DNA of 36,505 bases from Zoopage sp. CT-All (Eukaryota; Zoopagomycota; Zoopagomycetes; Zoopagales; Zoopagaceae), in assembly GCA_004114245.1 (NCBI GenBank), contig QZWS01000033.1:1-36505 (forward strand). The letters run 5' to 3'. The position numbers and the translations under genes are program-made. Positions 18,743 through 25,916 of the stretch are shown here, piece by piece; within the stretch, counting starts at the first letter, position 1; every line of letters begins with the position of its first letter. Below the pieces are notes generated by a model that was not told where the DNA came from, made no database searches, and saw only the letters and a program-made list of their open reading frames with translations.

Positions 18743-19891
18743 CTATCCCCATTTGGCTTGGCATTTATTTAACCATTCTATCACCTGCTCCAGCTTGGTA
18801 TGCTTTCTCAGCCGATCCGCCGCAGGACCAAGGATGCAGCTTGGCTTGACACCATCCAGCCCATAGTTTGCGGAAAGGTACCCATCAATATGCTCTTTAT
18901 CCTTTGTAATGTGTGTCACATGGTGGACCGCCTCGGAGGGCGACGTAGGACACAGAAAGCTGAATCCTGGGTAGAGACTGGGTTGAGGATGGACGAACTC
19001 AGTTTGAGCGATCATCTGGAGGACGGCGGAGTGCTCCAGGCAGAAGTGGGTGTATATATCACCTATTCGATTATTATGCCAAAGATGCGGCAGATGGTAT
19101 AGAATAAACTTTAGGAGTGCTGTTAACTGGGCAGCGGAAAACTTGCCAGTGATGTGGAGCCGAGTTGCGGGAAATTTATGCGAATTTGTTGCTTGTACAA
19201 ACATATCAAGCCATTTGTTTCGGCGGTCGAGTGCATGCATGCGGAAATTGAGAAAGCGGAGCATTTCGTTGAAGGGTGCTTTATGCTTGTCGGGCTCCGT
19301 GAAGGCCATACTGATGGTGACAATAGCTCTCAGCACATCAAACCTCACAATCGACAGTAGTTTGGTCGCTGGTGGTGAATTAAAGGCGGCAGGAAGGAAT
19401 GGCTTCAAGGGAGCCATGCCCAAGTTTGCAAAGTATTTCATCCAGTCCACGGCTGTCGTCGGAGCGTCTCTGTCCACGATTCCATGCATCCGCAAGAGAC
19501 GGAACAGCGCCAGACACTCTTTTGCAGATATCAACAGATCGTCGATGCGGGCAGGGTTGGTTGGCGAGTACCCGGCATGTTCAAACATCTGGGCAAAAAG
19601 GGCTTCAAGTTTCCCGTCAATGCGATCCAAGCTGATGTTGCTTAGCACAATCTGCAATCGATCCAGCACCAGTACATTTTCTGGTATAGCGGAGACCATG
19701 GAACTGGCCGAGGTAGTCAGGCGGATGCGGTCTGTGGGAGAAAGGCGGGGGCCAACAAGCGAGATTGCCAAGTCCGCGCCATCGATGAGGAATGGGCTTC
19801 CAGGCAGTGTAGTGGAGGCATTTGCGCAATCTATGAGGCCGCCGAGGATAAGAGCCACGGCGGCGGCGCACAGCATTATGGTGGTCGTCAT
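18743..19891 (-). CDS. Secreted unknown protein, paralogue 1 (382 aa)
   Basis: The Met at 19891 begins a signal peptide (MTTTIMLCAAAVALILGGLI) ending in a Cys-Ala-Asn-Ala-Ser stretch; the frame also has a Met at 19927, but comparison with the paralogue at 22,267 supports the shorter start. The mature protein is helical, with RLSPTDRIRL, ENVLVLDRLQIVL, LDRIDGKLEALFAQMFEHAG and NPARIDDLLISAKECLALF. No family is recognised. Roughly residues 40-195 are very close to paralogue 2 (by eye over 80% identical), whereas the C-terminal half is strongly diverged except for CLEHSA, PSCIL and a final Cys-Gln ... Trp-Gly. No intron. Tail-to-head with the RhoGAP gene. Confidence 0.78.
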   Translation of the reverse strand: MTTTIMLCAAAVALILGGLIDCANASTTLPGSPFLIDGADLAISLVGPRLSPTDRIRLTTSASSMVSAIPENVLVLDRLQIVLSNISLDRIDGKLEALFAQMFEHAGYSPTNPARIDDLLISAKECLALFRLLRMHGIVDRDAPTTAVDWMKYFANLGMAPLKPFLPAAFNSPPATKLLSIVRFDVLRAIVTISMAFTEPDKHKAPFNEMLRFLNFRMHALDRRNKWLDMFVQATNSHKFPATRLHITGKFSAAQLTALLKFILYHLPHLWHNNRIGDIYTHFCLEHSAVLQMIAQTEFVHPQPSLYPGFSFLCPTSPSEAVHHVTHITKDKEHIDGYLSANYGLDGVKPSCILGPAADRLRKHTKLEQVIEWLNKCQAKWG

Positions 19892-19953
19892 GCGTTGATG
19901 GCGGAGAGCGCCAGAGTTTTTTCGCAAAGGAGAGCGGCAGTGAGACGGTCAGT

Positions 19954-19966
19954 GACACGTGTTGAC
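19954..19966. promoter_or_regulatory. CACGTG-centred site upstream of paralogue 1
   Basis: Bases gacacgtgttgac contain the E-box-like palindrome CACGTG, about 65 bp upstream of the 19891 start. A similar 13-mer, gacacgtgtcaac, lies at 23665-23677 upstream of tyrosinase 1. CACGTG is a common bHLH-type binding core in fungi; function here is inference. Confidence 0.35.
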
Positions 19967-20114
19967 GGCACCTGCCATCCCATAGTGGCAACCTGCTTGG
20001 TAGGGCAGCTAGAACAGTCGTTGCTTCCAAGTATTGATGGTGTCGGATGACTGGCCTTCTAAATTGGTCACAACAAGGATGTCGCCAGAAAGGTTGTGTA
20101 CAACGCGTTTCGCA

Positions 20115-20130
20115 GACAAGGAGACACTGG
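20115..20130 (-). promoter_or_regulatory. Shared upstream element, copy 1
   Basis: On the minus strand this reads ccagtgtctccttgtc, identical over 16 bases to the plus strand at 23590-23605. It lies about 225 bp upstream of the paralogue 1 start; the other copy lies about 190 bp upstream of the tyrosinase 1 start. A partial match follows (GC, AA and TTG in register). It could be a conserved regulatory block or a remnant of promoter duplication. Confidence 0.5.
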
Positions 20131-20502
20131 CATTAAAATAGCATGCCTCTGCGCGGTCTGCCAACCATTTGGTTCCAGGGAACTTCTTGCCTGCTTCCGG
20201 ACGAACAGGGAGTCGTGTCCAAGGCACCGCCAGTAACATCTTTGAGCTCGTCTACTTTCGGTTATCTTGATTGGCTATGTTTGTGCATTGAAATAGTATC
20301 GTTCAGAATCCGTATTTCTGCTGTCCGCGTTACAACCCGGTAACACAAGTCTGGTATGCACAGCTGCAATGCAGTGCACGTGCGCTTTGTTTGTAGCAGA
20401 TGTCCGCTGTCCTCTGAACGCGAGCACGACAGCTCGCCAGGTCATCGTGCCACGCAGACCCGCCATCATCCCATCATCCTCACCATCCCATCCTCCCTGC
20501 CC

Positions 20503-21162
20503 ATGCTCGTTTTCACGTCCCAAATCCTGCTTTTCCTCCTCGCATTCTGTCTCGCCGATACAGCTTCCACCGCGCCCTGGCCTCCGCCGACATCGGACCC
20601 CGCGACGGTCGACCGCGCCGCCGGCCTCCGCCCCTCCGAGCTCGCCTTCATCGACAAACTTGCCGCCGCAATACGCGACGGCACGGACCAGGAGACTGTC
20701 CCGGGGTCGGGGCCAGATCTGCCGCTCACCTGCCGCAAGGCCCGCCCGCCCAAGGGGACCGCCGCCGCCGCCGTCACCGCCGACTCGGACTACTACAAGT
20801 GCCGGACCAAGCCCAAGGTTGGCGGGTATGTCGCGGGCACGGGCGCGGGCGACGGCGATGCGGACGAAGACGCGACAGAGCACGCCCCGGTGTCGGTCCG
20901 CGGGATGGATTATCTCATGTATCGGGTCAATCGCAAATACACGCTCTATCGGGCGGGCGACGATATGGGCGAGCGGGTGCGGACGCCCGTGCATGCACGA
21001 TATGTATCCAATGCCGGTGAGTGGGTCACATACACGTTGGCGGAGGAAGCGAAGCTGGGCAAGGAGTGGGTGCCTGTGATGTGGATATTGAACGTGGGGA
21101 TCGGATGCAGTGCGGCCGGGGCGAGCGTCGAGCGGTGCCAGGAGGTGATGATTATCAACTAG
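20503..21162 (+). CDS. Secreted Cys-containing protein of unknown function (219 aa)
   Basis: The open frame begins at 20356, but the Met at 20503 starts a clear signal peptide (MLVFTSQILLFLLAFCLADT), so the upstream 49 codons are probably 5' UTR. The mature protein is GC-rich in coding sequence and has four Cys (around CRKAR, YYKCRTKP, IGCSAAG and ERCQE), a Gly/Asp-rich linker near residues 110-125, and a beta-rich C-terminal half (DYLMYRVNRKYTLYRAGDD, GEWVTYTLAEEAKLG). I recognise no family. The fairly even Cys spacing suggests two disulphides in a small extracellular domain. No intron. Convergent with the CAP gene, 134 bp apart. Confidence 0.65.
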   Translation: MLVFTSQILLFLLAFCLADTASTAPWPPPTSDPATVDRAAGLRPSELAFIDKLAAAIRDGTDQETVPGSGPDLPLTCRKARPPKGTAAAAVTADSDYYKCRTKPKVGGYVAGTGAGDGDADEDATEHAPVSVRGMDYLMYRVNRKYTLYRAGDDMGERVRTPVHARYVSNAGEWVTYTLAEEAKLGKEWVPVMWILNVGIGCSAAGASVERCQEVMIIN

Positions 21163-21296
21163 ACACGCGTCGTCATGGAGACGCGCCGTTACAGACACCC
21201 GCCATCATAGACGCACATCATTATGTAGGGTTAAATGATATTTGCATTAAGTGATCAGTAGAGGGTGAGAGACGCTCAGCGTACCACCCCTCCACC

Positions 21297-21809
21297 CTAA
21301 TAACACCGCGGGACACTATACGCCTGGTTGCTCGACCCCTTGGCAAACGTCTGCGTGTAGTATTCCTGGCCGTCGCGGCTGCGCGCCATGGCCGAACCAA
21401 ACACGGTGAACTGCCGACCCAGGATATTGTCCCGGTGGCCGCTGCTCTGCATCCACTCTTTCATCACTTGGCTCGCCGACCACGGCCCATACGCCACATT
21501 CTCGCCCACCTGGGTCCACTTGAACCCGGCACGCGACACCCGCTGGTCGGGCGTCGAGTGGTCCGAGCCGGTGTGCGACATGAGTCGGTGCGCGGCCATG
21601 TCCCGGGCGTGGGCGCGGGCTGCGCGCGCCAGCTTGGCGTCCATGCCGAGCGGCCGCAGACCACGGCGCGCGCGCTCCTGGTTCACGAGACAGCACATCT
21701 CGGTCTCGGAGAAGCGGGTGGTGTCGAGGCGCAGCGACGTCGGCGTGGCGACGAGGGCCATGGCGACGGCGGTCGCTGCGAACAAGGCAAGGGTGAAGAC
21801 GGAGCGCAT
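21297..21809 (-). CDS. Secreted CAP/SCP (PR-1-like) domain protein (170 aa)
   Basis: The start at 21809 gives a signal peptide (MRSVFTLALFAATAVAMALV); an upstream in-frame Met at 21908 would place a hydrophilic leader before it. The remainder is one CAP domain of the short YkwD-like type: CCLVNQERARRGLRPLGMD (helix 1), HARDMAAHRLMSHTGSDHS (first His region), VGENVAYGPWS (Glu of the CAP cavity), SSGHRDNIL (second His) and YYTQTFAKG (last strand). CAP proteins bind sterols, lipids or metal in the extracellular space and are often tied to host interaction or fruiting in fungi. Cys occur at the N-terminus (CC) and at the end (RCY), suggesting one disulphide. One exon. Confidence 0.88.
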   Translation of the reverse strand: MRSVFTLALFAATAVAMALVATPTSLRLDTTRFSETEMCCLVNQERARRGLRPLGMDAKLARAARAHARDMAAHRLMSHTGSDHSTPDQRVSRAGFKWTQVGENVAYGPWSASQVMKEWMQSSGHRDNILGRQFTVFGSAMARSRDGQEYYTQTFAKGSSNQAYSVPRCY

Positions 21810-22266
21810 GTGGGTAGTAGGTAGATAGGGTGCGTGTATGTGTATGCGGAGGGTGACGATGCGGCGTGGACCAAGGGCGTCGGAGCGAAGGAGAGCCAAA
21901 GTGAACAACAGCGGCGAATGAGCGCTTAAATTGCGACTCGGCCAATTTCGAGCCGCTGAGCATATCGCGACGGTGGCTGTGGATAACCCGGCCTCTTAAA
22001 TCCGGTGTATTTTACTATTGGGCACTCAGTAATCCTTTATTTTGGTGCAAATGGCCTCTGCTACTGCCAGACCTGGGATATACTGTTTGTTTTAAATGCC
22101 ACAATGGATCTGATACTGGCTTCAATGCAAATGCCGCAGTTTCTTTGCAACTGCTATACTTTCTATGCTCAGACTGTATATCCTGCATCCAGCAATCCAC
22201 AGCTGCAACATTCCAGTGTAGCCTCTGCCAACAAAAGTGCATAATTTGGTTCTCAGCCATCAGGCC
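21810..22266. other. Divergent intergenic region between CAP gene and paralogue 2
   Basis: No supported gene in these 457 bases. It should hold both promoters. A weak partial match to the shared upstream element (ccagtgt then gccaac, about 22213-22231) lies about 45 bp upstream of the paralogue 2 start, too short to be convincing. Confidence 0.45.
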
Positions 22267-23490
22267 ATGACGATCACCAAAATGCTACGCACTGCCGCCA
22301 CAGCTCTTATCCTCTGTGGCCTCATAGATTGCTCAAATGCCTCAACTCCATTGCCTGCAAACCCATTCCTCCTCCCTGGCATGAACAACGTGGCCTCGCT
22401 CATTGTTCCCCGCCTTTCCCCCGCAGACCGCATCCGCCTGGCTGCCTCGGCCAGTTCCATGGTCTCCATTATACCAGAAAATGCACTGGTGTTAGATCGA
22501 TTGCAGGTTGTGCTAAGCAGCATCAGCTTGGATCGCATTGACGGGAAACTCGAAGCCCTTTTTGCCCAAATATTCGAACATGCCGGGTACTCGCCAACCA
22601 ACCCTGCCCGCATCGACGATCTGTTGATATCTGCAAAAGAGTGTATGGCGCTGTTCCGTCTCTTGCGGATGCATGGAATCATGGACAGAGACGCTTCGAC
22701 GGCAGCTGTGAGCTGGAAGCAATACTTTGCAGACCTGGGCATGGCTCTCTTGAAGCCATTCCTTCTTGCCGCCTCTAATACGCCACCAACGACCAAACTA
22801 CTGTCGATTGTGAAGTTCGATGTGCTGAGAGCCATTGTCACCATCAGTATGGCCTACCCAAAAAGCCGCTCGTGGCCTGAGCTGCCCTTTGACGAAGTGC
22901 TCCTCTTTCTCAATTTCCGAATGCACGCTCTTGACTACCGAGGTAGATGGATTGGGGTGTTTTCACTTCCCAAAACTCGACTCCGCGTCCGCGGTAGTAT
23001 GTTTTCCACCATAGAGCTAAAGGCACTCCTTTGGTTTCTTCAGCGCCCTTTGGATGGCCATACACTCAGTGACGATGCAAATGAACAGTTTGCCTACATC
23101 TGTCTGGAGCACTCCGCCATCCTTCAAGCAATCACACACACTGAACTTGCCTATGAAATTCGTCGAGGTTATCAATATGCTACGAGTACCTTCTCCATGC
23201 AGTGTCATGATATATTCATTGAGAGGATCAACCATGTAGAGCGAACCGAGTTTGGCAATGTTGGAAACATCGTGCGGGATGTGGAAGGCCTTGTGCGGGA
23301 TCTTTTCGAATTCTATCACTTGGATGAAGATACAAATCCAAGTTGTATACTTGAACCGGGGGCAAATCGGGTGAGAAATGCAATTAGGCAAAAGCAGCTT
23401 CTATGGCGAATAGATTATTTGGATAAGATGCTGGCATGGCTGGATAGATGCCAGCGCCTTTGGGGGCCACACAAATTGATTGCTATGTAG
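22267..23490 (+). CDS. Secreted unknown protein, paralogue 2 (407 aa)
   Basis: The Met at 22267 starts a signal peptide (MTITKMLRTAATALILCGLI) ending in Cys-Ser-Asn-Ala-Ser, parallel to paralogue 1; the frame also contains a Met at 22237. The N-terminal half carries RLSPADRIRLAASASSMVS, ENALVLDRLQVVL, LDRIDGKLEALFAQIFEHAG and NPARIDDLLISAKECMALF, almost unchanged from paralogue 1. After the shared LRAIVTISMA segment (about residue 195) the two diverge in sequence and length, with realignment only at LNFRMHALD, CLEHSAIL, NPSCIL and the C-terminal WLDRCQRLWG. No recognised domain. No intron. It lies just upstream of tyrosinase 1 on the same strand. Confidence 0.78.
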   Translation: MTITKMLRTAATALILCGLIDCSNASTPLPANPFLLPGMNNVASLIVPRLSPADRIRLAASASSMVSIIPENALVLDRLQVVLSSISLDRIDGKLEALFAQIFEHAGYSPTNPARIDDLLISAKECMALFRLLRMHGIMDRDASTAAVSWKQYFADLGMALLKPFLLAASNTPPTTKLLSIVKFDVLRAIVTISMAYPKSRSWPELPFDEVLLFLNFRMHALDYRGRWIGVFSLPKTRLRVRGSMFSTIELKALLWFLQRPLDGHTLSDDANEQFAYICLEHSAILQAITHTELAYEIRRGYQYATSTFSMQCHDIFIERINHVERTEFGNVGNIVRDVEGLVRDLFEFYHLDEDTNPSCILEPGANRVRNAIRQKQLLWRIDYLDKMLAWLDRCQRLWGPHKLIAM

Positions 23491-23795
23491 CTAGAATGGA
23501 ATGGCACCGATGCAGTGCATAATGCCAGATCAAGCAGCGACCCCTTGTATTGCTGCCAAGGCCCAGTACTCAGTACTTCTCTCTTAGCACCAGTGTCTCC
23601 TTGTCAGCCAAATACATTGGACAAAGGCCTCCTTTGCGACCAATTCAGACCGGCTCACGAGATCGACACGTGTCAACGTTCTTCTCTCCCTCTCCCTCTC
23701 GCATCGCATTCACGACTCTAGCCCAAGCCTCCTGGCACACCCTGACGACCACGCCATACACCACTAGCAACGCTTATTGCGCCATTCATCTCGCC
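23491..23795. other. Upstream region of tyrosinase 1
   Basis: These 305 bases follow the paralogue 2 stop. They carry the 16-bp element at 23590-23605, gaccaatt at 23638-23645 and a CACGTG-centred 13-mer at 23665-23677. The tyrosinase frame is open across most of it (from 23550), but the sequence is low-complexity Ser/Thr-rich and precedes the signal peptide, so I regard it as promoter and 5' UTR. Confidence 0.5.
23590..23605 (+). promoter_or_regulatory. Shared upstream element, copy 2
   Basis: ccagtgtctccttgtc, identical to the reverse complement of 20115-20130. It is followed in the same order as in copy 1 by a gaccaatt block and a CACGTG-centred block, although spacings differ. Confidence 0.5.
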
Positions 23796-25694
23796 ATGTT
23801 CGGACTGCACAGCACCACCCTTGCCATCATCCTCGCTGCCCTTGTCGCCTTGTCCACCGCCGGTTTCCTCGCCTCGCTCACCTCCACCACCCTCGTCTCT
23901 GCACTAGGAAATGCAGCCTCTCGCAACTGCCCCAAACACTGCATACGGCGGGAGATCCGCGTGCTCTCCGACGCCGAGCGTTCTGCCTTCCTCTCCGCCG
24001 TCAAATCCCTCATGGCCTCGGGCCGCTACGATCAATACACGCGCTGGCACCTGGACTTTGCCCCCGAGGCCCACTCCCACCCCGCGTTCTTCTCCTGGCA
24101 CCGCGCCATGATTCGCGAGTTTGAAAAGGATCTGCAGGCCGTCGATCCCTCCCTCTGCCTGCCGTACTGGTCCACAGACATCGATAGTCAGGCGCCCGAG
24201 GCATCGCCCATCTTCTCTGAAGCCTATTTCGGAGATGGCGGCAGCCCCGGCGATTGCATCACGAATGGGCCATTCAAGGACTGGCAGCCCGCCCATCCTT
24301 CGCGCCACTGTCTGCGGAGGAATTTCGATGGCGGCGAGTCCATCTCGGCGTTCCACTCCATGGAGGCCATCAACCGAGTCATGACCAACGCCAAGTCGTA
24401 TGATGAGTTTCGCCGCGGCTTGGAGTTCTCGGTCCATGCGGCCGTCCACTCCGGCATTGGCGGCGACATGTCCACCATGCATTCGCCCAACGACCCCCTC
24501 TTTTGGGTCTTCCATGCATTCATCGACAAAATATGGTGGCAATGGCAGCGCAGAAATCCCTCCCTGGGCCACACCTACCATGGCACGGATAGGAATGGCC
24601 AGGAGGCGCGCACCACCGACCGTCTCGCTCCGCTCTCCCACACCGTCGCCGAAGTTCTCGATGCTGAAGATCTCTGCTATGGGTACGATGAGCTGCCCGC
24701 CGATGTCATCAGTGTGGCACTGCCCAAGCCCAATGTTCCCAATGATGACGTCGACGCCGATGAGGGCGACAGTAGCAGTAGCAGCAAGGCGCAGTCTATG
24801 CGGGCAGCACCCAGTGTTGATCGCTCAGTAAATGTCGCACGAGTGACAACAACGACGGTCGAGTGGTGGTCTGGACTCGCGCCGACAAACCGTCGCTCAA
24901 CCCGTATCAAGCAACATTGGCTAACGACGATGCCGCGCCAATACCGCCAGCAGCATTATCGCCGCCGCTTGCCCAGTCGCACTCGTCGGTATCAGCAGTC
25001 GTCCCGCAGTATTCTTGAACTCGAAAGTAGTAGTGAGAAGGATGATAGCAATGATGACGACGACGACGACGATGACGGTGATGACACCGATGCCAACATG
25101 CCCAGCCTCGACCGCACCGACATGACCAAGCTTCGTGCCCCACGCCCCATCCCTACCGCCTATCTCGCCATGCACGGCATCCCCATCGACCAGGCTCGTG
25201 CCATTGAAAAGGTAATTGCGCAGACGTATGCCCAGCTCAATGCCATCGCTGGCTACATATCTCCTGCTGCACTATATAATCGTGACTCCTTGATGCTCAA
25301 GCTGGTGCCACGTGTGCACGCATTCCAGGTACAACGATACGGAAACCAAGAGCGCGTTATGATCATGCACAACGACACGATGGAGTCCGACTCGGCCCAG
25401 GCTGTGGCGAACATTAAACGGCGCGTGCAAAAGTTTGCACCCGATGTGGTTTCCGCGATGGGAGCAGGGGGTGTTCGGGATCGCGTAAAGGGTGCTGTTG
25501 GCGAGATGCAAGTGACCGAGTCGGGTGCTGCCGGGGATTTCCTCGCCGTTGGCGCGTGGAGTGTAAAGGACAAGATCAAGTCAATATCAGGCAAAACGGA
25601 CGTGACGAGTGGGAGCAAACTAGGCCGGAAGTTGGAATGGGCAGGCAGCGGCCTGGCCACTGGCGTAACTGTTGCAATGGGGCTGTGGCTATGA
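23796..25694 (+). CDS. Secreted tyrosinase 1, intact dicopper site (632 aa)
   Basis: Type-3 copper phenol oxidase that turns monophenols and catechols into quinones (melanin or wall cross-linking). The Met at 23796 starts a signal peptide (MFGLHSTTLAIILAALVALS); the frame is open from 23550. The N-terminal CIRREIRVLSDAERSAF motif leads into CuA: His85, His93 and His102 (the latter in FFSWHRAMIREFE). CuB: His214 and His218 (HAAVH, then SGIGGDMSTMHSPNDPLFW) and His240 (FHAFIDKIWWQWQ). All six ligands are present; the usual His before the last ligand is Phe, which is tolerated in some relatives. A Ser/Asp-rich linker follows (an acidic run near residues 415-430), then a conserved C-terminal domain and a final hydrophobic tail (TGVTVAMGLWL) that could signal GPI attachment. 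No intron. Convergent with tyrosinase 2. Confidence 0.92.
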   Translation: MFGLHSTTLAIILAALVALSTAGFLASLTSTTLVSALGNAASRNCPKHCIRREIRVLSDAERSAFLSAVKSLMASGRYDQYTRWHLDFAPEAHSHPAFFSWHRAMIREFEKDLQAVDPSLCLPYWSTDIDSQAPEASPIFSEAYFGDGGSPGDCITNGPFKDWQPAHPSRHCLRRNFDGGESISAFHSMEAINRVMTNAKSYDEFRRGLEFSVHAAVHSGIGGDMSTMHSPNDPLFWVFHAFIDKIWWQWQRRNPSLGHTYHGTDRNGQEARTTDRLAPLSHTVAEVLDAEDLCYGYDELPADVISVALPKPNVPNDDVDADEGDSSSSSKAQSMRAAPSVDRSVNVARVTTTTVEWWSGLAPTNRRSTRIKQHWLTTMPRQYRQQHYRRRLPSRTRRYQQSSRSILELESSSEKDDSNDDDDDDDDGDDTDANMPSLDRTDMTKLRAPRPIPTAYLAMHGIPIDQARAIEKVIAQTYAQLNAIAGYISPAALYNRDSLMLKLVPRVHAFQVQRYGNQERVMIMHNDTMESDSAQAVANIKRRVQKFAPDVVSAMGAGGVRDRVKGAVGEMQVTESGAAGDFLAVGAWSVKDKIKSISGKTDVTSGSKLGRKLEWAGSGLATGVTVAMGLWL

Positions 25695-25916
25695 GGAAAC
25701 GAAGGGTACCACTGCTCAGAGGAAGGCTGTTGAAATAGATACAGCCTGTAATATTACACCGCAAATCAGTATGCCATGGATTGCAGTGGTATGAAATTGC
25801 AGGCCTGGTTTCGGTGCTCCTATGCTTGGCCATAGAGACACACCATCGCTTTATATTTTCTCAATTAGTGTTATATTATATTATCGGTGTGCATCGGCCA
25901 TATTCCAACCAGTTGT

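Larger units (their letters stand above)
19892..20502. other. Divergent intergenic region with an element shared with the tyrosinase 1 upstream region
   Basis: This 611-base stretch separates two divergent secreted-protein genes and must contain both promoters. Bases 20115-20130 are the reverse complement of 23590-23605. The order of similarity then continues towards the 19891 start: a gaccaatt block (plus strand aattggtc, about 20062-20069) and a CACGTG-centred block (19954-19966, gacacgtgttgac). A 76-residue minus-strand open frame (20239-20009) covers part of it; it has no signal peptide or recognised domain, and I do not call it a gene. Confidence 0.5.

Noticed and set aside
20009-20239. 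76-residue minus-strand frame in the divergent region
   Set aside because: It reads somewhat like protein and shares SVSLSAK with the frame upstream of tyrosinase 1, but has no signal peptide, domain or homologue I can name. A shared promoter or 5' UTR block explains the similarity better.
20275-21198. 307-residue minus-strand frame opposite the secreted Cys protein
   Set aside because: Gly/Arg-rich, no signal peptide or domain; the plus strand has the signal peptide and protein-like composition.
23550-23795. N-terminal extension of tyrosinase 1 (82 codons)
   Set aside because: Low-complexity Ser/Thr/Pro-rich stretch before an ideal signal peptide; an 82-residue leader would bury the secretion signal.
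24677-25175. Minus-strand frames opposite the acidic linker of tyrosinase 1
   Set aside because: They are mirror readings of a GAC/GAT microsatellite-like stretch.
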